The translations under genes were made by a program, and so were the position numbers. Shown here piece by piece: positions 51,508 to 62,510 of a DNA stretch of 64,000 bases (position 1 is the stretch's first letter; every line of letters begins with the position of its first letter). This DNA is from Selaginella moellendorffii (lineage: Eukaryota; Streptophyta; Lycopodiopsida; Selaginellales; Selaginellaceae), in assembly GCF_000143415.4 (NCBI RefSeq), contig NW_003314374.1:1-64000 (forward strand), in the 5' to 3' direction. A model generated the notes under the pieces. That model searched no databases, was not told the origin of the DNA, and saw only the letters and a list, made by a program, of their open reading frames with translations.

Positions 51508-53705
51508 GATGCTCCTATAAAACTACATTTCTTGATTGTTTTTTATATCTTCTTGGTTTCCAACTTTCACATCATACCTAGACTTCAAGAGTCACTACTA
51601 CTAGCATGTTAGACAATATGAATAGAATTGCCAACACATATAGGTTTTGGTAAAAGGATCAATAGAGACTATCTAAGGGATTAGAATGCACTATCACTAA
51701 ATATGTGCTCAAGAACACACCCATTATTAGAGATTGCACCAAACATAGTCTGGAATGAGATCTAATCAAGCCAACTCATCACAAAGAGAGTTAGCAATGA
51801 AGTAGAGGCCAGGTTATGGAGAATTTTTATAGAAAAAAGATTGATGAAGAGCAATAGTTTATAATTAGTGTCAAAAGTATCAACAATAGAGAACCCCACA
51901 TTACCACTTTCAACCAAAAAAGAGCATTCATCCTTGACTCTTCACTCTACTTCTCAAGAACTTGTCAACATACTTGCAATAGTGACCAAGTGAAGGGCAA
52001 AGTATGATTGATTAGGCCTTTACATTTCTTTGTTTGCTTTTGTATATGCTTTAGAGTTTCAGCCTTGGTCTTTATGCAAGAATGACTTGCAGCTTGTTAT
52101 GTTTTGATTTGCATCCATACATGTGACTTTGATGATCTTGGCTAAAGTATGAGAAAGTATTATTAAAAGTGCATATTAGAGATCTTAGGTTTACACGTCT
52201 GGGCCAAATGTGGCCAGATGGAGGTTGCTATATATCCCATAGTATATATAGAAGTATATTCCTAGAGTTTGTCAAAGATGAGTGGAGAGCACATGTAAAG
52301 AGTTCTTTTGGTATCAATCACAATTTCCTCACACCATTCACTTTGTCAAGTTCAACAACTAGTTCTTTGTCACTTGAAAGCTTGCATTATCCAGGTTGTG
52401 ACAAAAAATGATACACAAACACTAGATTCCCAAATTGTGTCAAAAGAAAAGGAGATTATTGACAAGGACAACATGATTAATCATTGCCTTGACAAAGGTT
52501 ATAAAGTCTCAAGATTCTTCTCTAACTTTATACCCATGCAAAACTTATATATAATGCCTCCAACTACTTTTATGAAGATTGGGGTAGTTGGTTTTTCTTG
52601 AGGCAAAGGGAACCTATGTCTTGAGTGCATGATAGAAACATAAGCATGCCATGTTTGAGGAGGTGATCTTGAGCTCATAGATCCCCCTCTCACTACATGA
52701 TTTGCTGTATTCCTTGGTGGAGGAGACATCATTGTGAATTGCTAACAGAACACTGTATTGTTACCCCACAAGTGGCAGCTTGAGTGAGGTAGAAATTTCC
52801 ATTTCCTCCTAAAATTATAATAATGTTACCTTCTTTTGTAAATTTAAGCAGTGACTTCAAGAAGAATATCAACAACTCTTTTCCCTCTTGCTTACTGATA
52901 TATAGTGTCAACAATGTCATCTAGAGCAAAAAGAGCCCATGAATGTCTTGATGTCCAGTTTACTACAAGCAAACTCTCCTCTAGACACATAATAATTAGG
53001 ATATATAAGTCAGCTCTTCCCTAGATAGCTTTCTTTCTGCCATATAGCTCAACATTCTAATGGCTCAGGATGCATCAGTATCTTAAAAAGAAAAATTCTA
53101 TCTCTCTCACATATATAATAATAAGTTAATATCTAATGTATTCAATCACCTTACACAATTAAGAAAAAATAATTTATTGTGCTATGAAGAAATGCTTGGT
53201 TTACTTTGAATTTTATTGTTTTTATTTATTGAGCAAATTTTAAATTTCTAGGCCAGATTTAATTAGTGTTTAAGAAAGTTTATAATTTTAAATGTAAAAA
53301 ATCAATCTAGATGTATATCAACTATCAGATGATAAAATATTAAAGAATGACATATTTGATATCTATTATGGTATTACTATTCTAGGTTAACATAACCAAA
53401 CAATAATTAAGCTTTAAATAAAAGTAACAATAGTTTTGGCATATTATATAGGTTAAGATAGAAGTAAAAGAAACTAAATAACTATATTTATAAATAAAAT
53501 AATCATTTAAGATAAAAATAAAAACTAAAAATGGGATAACTTTAAAAAAATAAAATTAAAAAGAACTATACCTATTTATCTATATTCAGAAGAATTTATT
53601 GAATTTTAGAAATTATTTTTATTTAAAAAATAATCAAAGTTTTTTGATAGCTAGTTTTTACAAAATTAAAATAAAGGAAGTTTTAAAATATTATATTATT
53701 TAGCT
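51508..53705. other. AT-rich intergenic sequence, nothing recognised
   Basis: Only short ORFs without known domains (for example plus-strand 52308-52601). From about 53050 the sequence becomes extremely AT-rich, continuing into the lectin ORF. Confidence 0.5.
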
Positions 53706-54617
53706 TTATATAGAACATAAAGTATGATATCCTGTGTTTGATGACCATAATAGTTTATTAGGAAATTTAAATGAATAAAGGACTAAATTGCAGTCGTTTT
53801 GAAGACTTAAAAAGGTATCTATAAAGCAAAATGATTGAATTTTACAATATAAATTAATAGACCATTCTACACTATTTAATGATGAATATAAAACTAAATT
53901 TCCATCATTTTGAAGTTTGAGCATACAAATTTGTAAATACTTTTTACCACTTTTTGTTTCCCAAATCATTTTACTTCTAGAATAAAGAACAAGATTACAA
54001 TTTGATTCTAATATAAGGATATTTTTTTTATTTGAAGATAATATAAACTGGCCAGAATATAAATGATTATGTGACATTCCATTAGTAAGAGTAGTTAAAG
54101 AATCATCACAATCAATTGAAAAGCCTGTATGTTTAAACTTTAATTGTTCTTTAAATATAAATTTATTAAATAGTTCATCATGTTTTATTATAAAGTATGA
54201 TAAAGAATAATTTTTTCTTATAATTTTATATGAGTCACAAAAATCGGATAAAAAATCAGCAATATAATCATCTAAAATGCTTCAAAATCCTGTTGCCATA
54301 GTTCTTGATGATATTATTTCAGGTAATTTACCACTTGTTTCACAATATTTATTTAAGTGATCAAAAAGATTAAATCTTGCTAGTCTTATGGTAGCTCTTC
54401 CATTTATAATTTGAAAACTTGCAGAATCAGACCAAATTGGAGGAAAATTTCCACCATTTCTGATATTTGAAATCATTTCTTCAAATTTTGTAATTATTTT
54501 TCTCATATATTCATAATTTATTTCATTTTCCTTACCTTTCTCAATATTAGCTGAATAGAAAGAACTTATAAAGTTTAAAATAAAAATAAATAAAAAGCAG
54601 ATTAAATGTTGTGCCAT
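53706..54617 (-). pseudogene. Secreted bulb-type (GNA-like) lectin-domain protein with one in-frame stop
   Basis: A single minus-strand frame runs 304 codons from the Met at 54617 to the stop at 53706, interrupted once by TGA at 54284-54282 (codon 112). The N terminus is a strong signal peptide (residues 1-23). Residues about 40-200 form a domain I do not recognise (R-N-G-G-N-F-P-P-I-W, then R-A-T-I-R-L-A-R-F). The C-terminal 110 residues are a B-lectin domain with three L-x-x-D/N-x-N-L-V-L-Y strands (N-C-N-L-V-L-Y, N-D-G-N-L-V-L-Y, N-D-C-N-L-V-L-Y), the degenerate form of the Q-x-D-x-N-x-V-x-Y mannose site. Third positions are almost all A/T and there is no intron, unlike the other genes here. 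It may be a recent nonsense allele, a sequencing error or a gene of foreign origin. Confidence 0.7.
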
Positions 54618-54949
54618 TAAATGAAATAAATTGTGCTTTTATAAGGTTTCTAAGATTGTGAATTTAGTAAGCATTACCTATCTAACTTAAATATTCTTTT
54701 CAACTATTAATTTTTTTATATATGTGTGTACTAGTTCAGATTTTATACATACATAATAACAATCTGTGAATAGAATATAAAAATATGCATATTTGATTAG
54801 CCCCACCCTAGCTTATATACAAGAGTAAGTGGTCTAGATTAAAACCAATCTAATGGCTACCAAAATCTTTACTATACTAATAATAGTATATAACTATAAT
54901 CCATACACTTGAACTTCACATTATCCCCTCCTCTTAAAAGGATGGGAGA

Positions 54950-57700
54950 CAATTAGGTCATTGTGTTGATGGGCCAAGATCTGGAGGAACATTAAGTGAA
55001 GACATTGGTGGATTTATAGGCAATGCAATGTGTTTTTAATCCTTTTGTATGAAACATTTCAATTATTGTATATATACAATTTTTAGAGGATCGGCTTATT
55101 GAATGTCATGCTAATTATGGTTTAACTTGCCACAACATTTGATATGGTCCTTTCTATTGGGCAATAAACCTTTTAGACAAACCATATACTATAAAATTAG
55201 GAAAATGAATCAACACTAGATCATCCATTTTGTACTTTGCAGATGCACATTGTAACGTTGTTGTTGTCCCACTTGTATATGGCTTAAGTGTTTAACAAAC
55301 TTTGGTTGCATTAATGGAAGAATGCTCATCAAATATTGATTGCAAGATCTAGAATTGGCAACTTGTGGCAATTGTGAAGGTAAACTCAACTCTATCACAA
55401 ATATAAAATCATGACTATATAAGAGTTTTTATGGTGAAGCACCAACAATATATATATACCAAGATATGGTAAATAACCATCCCAATGTGAATGCTGAAAA
55501 TTTATATACTTCGCAATCATCCTTTTAAAGGTTTAAATGAGCCACTTCACTAAACCATCTATTTGTGAATGATAAACACTTGTGAAAGTGGCATATAACT
55601 AATTCGGACATCAAGATATGAAATGTCTCAGCTATAAATATGGGCCTATTGTCCTAGAGAATTTGCTCTGAATAAGATTATTGGAATAACACTTGATTAA
55701 AGAGGAAGTATCTAATAGTAGTTGTAAACACATCAACAACAAGCCAAGTAATCGAAAGCAATAATAATATATTTATTGCTAGCAATTGATTGTGGAAAAG
55801 GCCCAATGAGATCAAAGGCCATTAGCTCAACTAATAGAAAATTATAATTGGCTCCAACTATCCTTCTGCAACACGAGGGGGAAATATTATAAACTTAACA
55901 CTAAATACAGCTATATACATATTGGATGACATCATATCACATCTCTAGCCAATAGAAAGACCTGTACAGCTTCTCAATCACATAACGATGTCCTATATAC
56001 CTGCCTAGAATAGAAGAGTTATGGTGAGCATAGAGAAAGTGTGGAATAAATATTGAATGCACCACCAATATTAAAGATTAAAGGTAAATGATCATTAGAA
56101 TTGGTCCCCACAAATTAAAAAAGATTATTCTCAAGGTGATATTGAAAATGTAAATGCCAAAATGACAAGTCATTAGTGAGATAAAATTCTTAAATCCATC
56201 ACGAAGCCTTTGGATTTATGGCTCAACCTTTTAAGTCTTACAAACCTCATCAAGAGAAGATAAATCTAATTCTACACTTTGTGGACATTGAATACACCAA
56301 TAACACCATATCTTCATTTAGAAAATCCATTAATGCTAGAATAACAAGCTCATTAAAAACATGAGAAGAAAGCAAAGAAGGGAGAGGAGCTCAAGAAAAG
56401 GTGTTAGCATCAACTATATAACTCTTCAAGCAATGAACAAATTTGAAGTTATATATTTAAAATTTGAAAGCCTATCAAGCAATATAACCAACCAAATTCT
56501 TCTATTTTAATAATGAAGTGACTATAGCATAATCACCCTCTAACAATGTCCCTAAACTATACAAGTATACATGAAGCTTCTCAAAAGCTCAAACTACTAC
56601 TAAACACTCTTTTTATATCATGGAGTAATTCACCTTTGTTTGTTATAATATACAACTGATATATGCAATGAGATGATACTGACTAAGCACATTCGTGCTT
56701 TCTTGCATCAATACAACTTTGAGACTTATATTAAAAGCATCTACACATAAGATGAAAGATTAAGTGTAATCAAGATATGCCAAAACTAGATTGAGTTATC
56801 AACACCTTTCTGAGATTCGCAAATGCTTGCTCACAATCCCTAGACTAAAGGAAAGACAATATTGACGACTTTAGCAACACTTGTAATGGTGGAATATGAT
56901 AAAAAATATGATTAACAAAACGACTAAGATATTGCACCTTGTCGAGAAAGCATTGCACATCATGCACACACTTTGGAGTAGGGAATCTTAGAACAACCAC
57001 AAGTTTGTTAGGATCAATTTGCAAACATTTGCAAAAAATATAATGCCTAAGATAAATCATGTCCTTGGATCTAACACACACTTTGACTACTTCAACTTCA
57101 AACCAACATCTTGTGAATATCACATATATGCTCTTGCCATGTCCCATCTAAGTGGATCAAGACATCATTGATGAAATCAGCAATCACTTTTGATATATCA
57201 CAAAGAACCTTATTCATCATCCATTAGAAAATTGCCAAAATTTTGTTATGAGTACTAGCAAGTGCAAATAGTCAAGAAGGATGTTCCCAAAATTGCTATC
57301 CATACAAACAAGTTCACCCTAGACAATCCAAGAGGAAGAGGGTATATATATGGGATAGTCACTTTGTTTAGTAGATGATATTTGATGCAAAATTAAATAC
57401 TCCCATCAAGCTTCATCACAAAGTGAAGTTCACACACCCAAGGACTCCAAAACTTTCAAATAACACCCTTCTCTAATATCTCTTTGACATTTACACGTAA
57501 AATCCTAATCTCCTTTGGTGACTAATGCTAAATAAAAACCTTAATTGTACAAGCATCCCTAGTTGAAATAGGATGATATGTTACAATCTTGGCCCCAAAT
57601 GACAAGTCTGAGTTGAAGTCAAAGAGATCAACATACTCCTTGATCTAATCAACTATTGCAACACAAAATCTATCTAAGGGATCTAGAGAGGGAATAGAAG
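54950..57700 (-). mobile_element. Ty3/gypsy retrotransposon relic
   Basis: On the minus strand, from the 3' coordinate down: an RT N-terminal block near 57480-57300 (S-P-W-V-C-E-L-H-F-V-M-K-L-D-G-S, L-N-K-V-T-I), a palm region near 57200-57150 (F-I-N-D-V-L-I-H where an I-D-D-I-L is expected), then Y-L-R-H-Y-I, P-T-P-K, F-L-D-K-V-Q-Y-L-S-R-F-V and P-L-Q-V-L-L-K (57120-56860). Integrase-like pieces lie at about 55570-55480 and 55350-55250 (F-V-K-H-L-S-H-I). Numerous stops. Gag and LTRs are not identified. Confidence 0.7.
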
Positions 57701-57719
57701 AAGTGGGGGCTTGTTATAA

Positions 57720-59500
57720 AGCCTTTTAATTTTGAATCATCTATGGAAATATTTTACGATAAATTAGGGGTTTGATGTGATATTTATTGTAGTGAATCGG
57801 ATTTCTAATATGGCATATTTCATATCCACCACGATAGAAGTGGATGTAGGTGTGGTGAAGTTGTTCTTCAAACAAGTGGTTTGAGTGTACGGAAGGCCAA
57901 AAGAAATTATCTCAGATCAAGATAAAATTTTCACTAGTAGCTTATAGAGAACTCTCCTAGAACAATATTGCACTAATTTGAAATTTAGCATAGCCTATCA
58001 CCCATAAATAGGTGTTGAGTATTGAGGCAAGTATGATGGCAATAACACTTCTTGATAGATGGATAAATGAAAAAGGTGAATATTCATTTGGAGGATTATT
58101 TGCGATGCTAAAGACCAAACTAATTGGGTAAGTCATTTATGACTTACAGAAATATGTTATAATAACTCACCACATTCGAGTATTAGAGTGAGTCTATGGG
58201 AAGCCATCAATGGGCAAGCTATTGAAGTGTAGCACACCTTATCTCTCTTCCCTTAAGCCAACTAAAAAAGGGGCAATTACTTGATAAAAGAGCCCTTAGT
58301 GGCTATTTTATCCCCATTTATCCCCCAAGGTTCTAAGAATCCATAGTGATAGTATATCTAAATCTCATTTTATGATCACATCAACTACACTCACCCCCCT
58401 TTGAAAGATGTTAATGTCCTTATTGACTATTGACTAACAACCCCTATTGAGTTAAGGGGAACTAGCACCACCATTTTTGCACTGAATATACCAATTCTTC
58501 TATTGTATAGATCAGCTATTCCATGTGAAGCAACTAATCATCCATCTATACCGCAGTTTCATGATAGATACCTTTGTCTATGGATGCTCCACCAAAAGAA
58601 AGGATATACATATGGCCCAATATATATGATTTCAAATTTATGGGTAGGAATATATCTTTAAGTAGCCACTAATCAATAGGAATCAAACCCATGCTATTTG
58701 CTTGGATACCACATATAATGCATCCTATCTTTCTCCCCTTAAGCCAACTGGAAAAAGGGCAATTGTTTGATGAGAGAGCCTTTAGTGGCTATTTTATTCT
58801 CATTTATCCCCCAAAGTTCCAAAGATCCACGGTAATAGTATATCTAAATCTCATCCCATGATTACATGTGCTACATGAAAGTCCTGTAAAACTCGGCATA
58901 ACTGAGTATCATGGAGAATTACCCACAGTGGAGGTGCTTACGGTGGAAAGACTCAACATTTGAAATCTAGTGAAGGATTCTTTGGAATGGGCTCAACAAA
59001 TGCAAACAAAATACATGAACCAGAAGCATCAAGACGTAGAGTTCTAACTTAGAAAGAAGGTGTGGCTAAACACCAAGAGCATAAGGTTATCAAGTGGGAT
59101 CAGTCAGAAATTGACCCAAAGGTAAAATGTATGTATTCCTAGAAATGAACAAATCTTGAGTTCCATAAGTAAGTTTGCATAGTCTTATGAGATTGAGGCT
59201 CGAATTGGTAAGGTGGCTTACCACTTTTGATTTCCTTGGGAGACGAGAAAGATGCACCCTGTGTTCCATGTGACCTTACTCAAGCTATACTTTGAAGATT
59301 TGCTTCACAAAAACCAAGTAAGACCTTTACCCAAGGTTATCCAAAGGGAGGAGAAATATAAGGTCAAAGCTATCTTTAATGTGTGTAAGAGAAAGCGATA
59401 AAGATGTGAAGTGAAGGAGTTCTACATAAAGTGAAAAAAATGTGAAGCAACATGGGAACTAGAGGAAAACCTAACAAATGCATAAGATTTAGTGAAGGAA
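57720..59500 (+). mobile_element. Ty3/gypsy chromovirus pol 3' part (integrase plus chromodomain), interrupted by a TRIM
   Basis: Plus strand. Integrase core pieces lie at about 57800-58220 (G-R-P-K-E-I-I-S-D-Q-D-K-I-F, A-Y-H-P). After the 648-bp insertion at 58228-58875, coding homology resumes, and at about 59060-59300 the integrase C-terminal block appears (K-V-W-L-N-T-K, then G-K-V-A-Y and H-P-V-F-H-V-T-L-L-K). A chromodomain follows at about 59350-59490 (Y-K-V-K-A-I-F, then E-A-T-W-E-L-E-E-N-L). Frames are interrupted by many stops. The chromodomain places it among chromoviruses. Confidence 0.78.
58228..58875 (-). mobile_element. Complete TRIM (miniature LTR retrotransposon) nested in the chromovirus
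   Basis: Two 162-bp direct terminal repeats (58228-58389 and 58714-58875) flank 324 bp without coding sequence. The outer ends are TGTAG and CTACA. On the minus strand the repeat at 58875-58714 is followed at once by 'tgtggtatccaagc' (tRNA-iMet-type primer site), and the other repeat is preceded by the purine tract 'caaaggggggtgag'. The flanks 'tgaag' and 'tgaaa' look like a 5-bp target-site duplication with one change. The element splits a gypsy integrase ORF. Partial copies lie at 39388, 43198 and 51060. Confidence 0.82.
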
Positions 59501-59569
59501 TTTTTGCAAGGTAAAACTTTATATACTTATGCAAAGTTCAATTAAATTGTCCCATGTGAAATGGAGTAA

Positions 59570-60935
59570 TGTCATATATTAGGGACCCGAAGGCACGTCG
59601 AAGGTAAGCTAATTAGCATGGGTTTAGCTAAGTCGACTAGGTGTAAGGAGCTATACCCGACTCTTTGAAGGGATGTCAAATCCATAGACCTATTCTACGG
59701 AGGTTGGATTTGAGTCCCAACCTTCTAGTAAAGCAAGGTTGGGTTCAAGTCCTAACCCTTTACGAAGTGAGGGGTATAGGGACACTTGTATCTTGTTGTT
59801 ATGTGCTCTTAGCTGGGGAGGTTGACTTAAGTGCACTATTAAGTGGGGGGATGCCCCTAGAGACATGGTTAATAGGTTGTAGGATTAAATAGAGACATTT
59901 GATGTGTGTATTGAACTTTTTCTATAGGTGGTGGAGTTTGAAGGAACGAAAATTCCTGAGATTTTGTAAGCTAAAGGATCCTGAAAACATGATCGGAACA
60001 ATAAAGAGTTCATCAGATAAAACCAAGTCCGAGATCAATTTCGAGACTAACTCCAAGACCGAGTTTGAGACTGAGTCCGAGATCCAATATTAGGTCTAAG
60101 ACTGAGTCCAAGATCAAGTCCAAGACCAAGTCCAAAATCAAATTTGAGATCGAGTCCAAATACTAATAAGGGTCATGGGGTGAAACCCCAAAGCGAAGGG
60201 GGTTCCAAAAGTATAATAGGGATAGTAAGATCTAGGAATTAGTTTTGAAAGAACTCTCCAATAGTGTTTCTAAATCAACTTGAGGTTGGGACTGGGGGTT
60301 AAGGGCTTTGGGTTGGAGTAAGCACAAACTCAGGTGGTGCCAGAGAGCCCATCCAAGGAAGTGCTCAAGAGTAGCTCTCACTTTGGGAAGGGAAGTCAGT
60401 TATAGTGCTTTTGGCTCATGTGGAGTGGTGAGTGGTGCCTTATTTGAGTACCATATAACTCATTGGTCTTTGCTCCTTCCTAAGGGTTTAAGCCTTTCCT
60501 TTATGACAAAAGTGAGGGAGTAAAGGTACCTATACTAGGCCGTTAGGCTATAGTGTTTCCCCCATGAGGTCTTGAAATAAGAGATGCACTCAAGGCTTGG
60601 GATTTAAAAGTCCTATGATCAAATTTTATTGTACCAAGGGATGTAAAAACTTGAAGACTTGGTGTGTTTGGTTACTTGTGCTTGTGGGGAATGTAGCCGA
60701 ACTCTAAGTTCAATTTAACCCAAGGAAGGGGATTGAGAAAGAATTTGAGAATCCATGGATGGATGGCTAACACCTTATTGCTCATGTAGTGAGTAGCTAA
60801 ATCTAAGTAAGACTGAGTAGGAGCTAATACAATAGGTAAGAACTTTGGGAAGGGAATTTAAGTAAAGCTAAAGCAGTGGTGGTCTAATAGACTAGGTAAG
60901 TTGGCAAATGAGAAAGGGAAAATTTATGGCTTACA
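59570..60935 (+). mobile_element. Long LTR (about 1.37 kb)
   Basis: The segment begins 'tgtcatatat' just after the chromodomain coding sequence and ends 'tatggcttaca' just before 'ggtttgtggtatagc' (primer-site-like) and a gag region. It starts TG and ends CA. The 3' part is repeated at 1-203. Short internal repetitive stretches ('gagaccgagtccaagacc'-like) occur at 60030-60160. Boundaries are inferred from position and the terminal dinucleotides. Confidence 0.5.
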
Positions 60936-61370
60936 GGTTTGTGGTATAGCTCCTCTTGCTCTTGTTGCCAATCTTCATGTCTAGCTAGAGTTTTTTGTGG
61001 GAGACTTAGGAATGATGTACACAATTGGTTCAATCACTTTACGGTGATTGTTATATATCATTCTTGGGATAATGCTTGATATTTATGTGAGTTTCCCATG
61101 TGTCTCCAAGGGAAGGCACTATAGTGATACAATGGTTTGAGCACAACCACTCATAAGGATTGGAGCATTCTCCTAGACATCTTTAAATATGCATTTGGAC
61201 ATACTAACGATTGTGATGATGCCTTTCAACAATTGTATTATCTTTGTCAAGGGCCATTTGAGTTAGTGATGCAATTTAACATTCATTTCTAAAACCTCTT
61301 ACTTCATGTAGAGCAAAATATATTAGAGTGGATCAAATTAGGAATGTTGTTGTAGCGCATGTGGTTTTTA
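60936..61370 (+). mobile_element. Ty3/gypsy gag fragment
   Basis: One plus-strand frame, with several stops, reads like a retrotransposon gag: F-N-H-F-T-V-I, C-L-Q-G-K-A-L, D-W-S-I-L-L-D-I-F-K-Y-A-F, then F-Q-Q-L-Y-Y-L-C-Q-G-P-F-E-L-V-M-Q-F. It follows the LTR at 59570-60935 in the position expected for a downstream element. Confidence 0.5.
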
Positions 61371-62136
61371 CCCTTTATCCTATGGTGATTTACCATAGGA
61401 TAACACCACAAAGCGGAACCTAAACCCTCTTTGTGCCACGTGACAGATGCCACGTGTCCAAAGGAACGTGGTGCAGAACTCAAGGTTCAGGGTTTTGGGC
61501 CACTGAACGAAGGAATGGTGCAAAACTCCCAAGCATGGAGCCAAGGAGTGACGAAACTGAACCACGGAGCAACTCCCGAGCATACAGCCCAAGGAGCGAA
61601 GGGACAGGAGCCCGGAGCGACTTGGAACAGTCCTAGAGCAACCAGCATCCCAATGCTAGGACCAGCATGCAAAATGGAGCCAAACGAAGTCTGGTGCTAT
61701 TTCGGCATACCGGTGGCCTAACGTGAGGATATGGGTACTCCAGTAGCTAGCATGGAATGGAACTTGAGCTTAGACCCAAGCCGGACGCAAAACAAGGACA
61801 GACACGCAAGCGGAAGCTAGACTATGCCTCAGGTTGGTGGGCCATGCCCGACCTACCCATTATCCCTACTATACATTTGGAACCCCCCACAGCCCCTCCC
61901 CCCCCCCCCCCCCTTGAGGAGCACACGCTTTGGGCTTTCACCCCAAGCCTCCCTTAGTATCAGGAGTTAGTCTCTGGGACAAGCTCGAAACTTACTAAAT
62001 ATGGAATGTCTTTAGATTGCGAATTTGGACACGGGACGAACACCATTGTGTTCAGGCCGATTTCTACATTCCGTAGATATGCCAAATGAGCAAATCTGGA
62101 CACTTTCCATAAATAGCATTTGGGACCGAAATGAAA
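61371..62136. other. Unassigned sequence with a poly-C tract
   Basis: GC content is higher than upstream. A run of 17 C (61897-61913), interrupted only by bases before it, is likely a slippage-prone or low-quality stretch. Overlapping ORFs on both strands (61380-61721) have no known domain. Confidence 0.4.
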
Positions 62137-62510
62137 CTAACACAAAGGGCATGATAGCGAGGGTGTTTGGCAGACACAATAAGCTATCATCCAGCGATAT
62201 TGAGGGACCAATCTCAATACACGAGGGTTCTTGTCACTAGCCAGTGCAAGACATAACGAGACGGGAACTCCTTACCGGGCTAAGTATGCTTAGCTAATAA
62301 CACGTAGGAATTTTGTCCTTATGCTCGTCCGGTCTAAGTACACTCGAAATGCCCAATTAACTCCACTAGCACAAGAGGGACTAATAAAGGGTCTAGCAAT
62401 ACCGACCTCCTGCCGTCGTGGTAGTAAGGTAAGAGTGTCCGTAAGGACTGGTCGACAGGTAACTTTCGATACCCGAAGTCACATTCGCGACACTCTCCCC
62501 CCCTAGGGAA
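62137..62510 (+). repeat. Dispersed repeat shared with 204-475
   Basis: The better preserved copy of the repeat seen at the left edge of the window. It includes 'gagggtgtttggcagaca', 'gatattgagggacca', 'cctcctgccgtcgtggtagt' and 'taactttcgatacccgaagt'. Confidence 0.6.
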
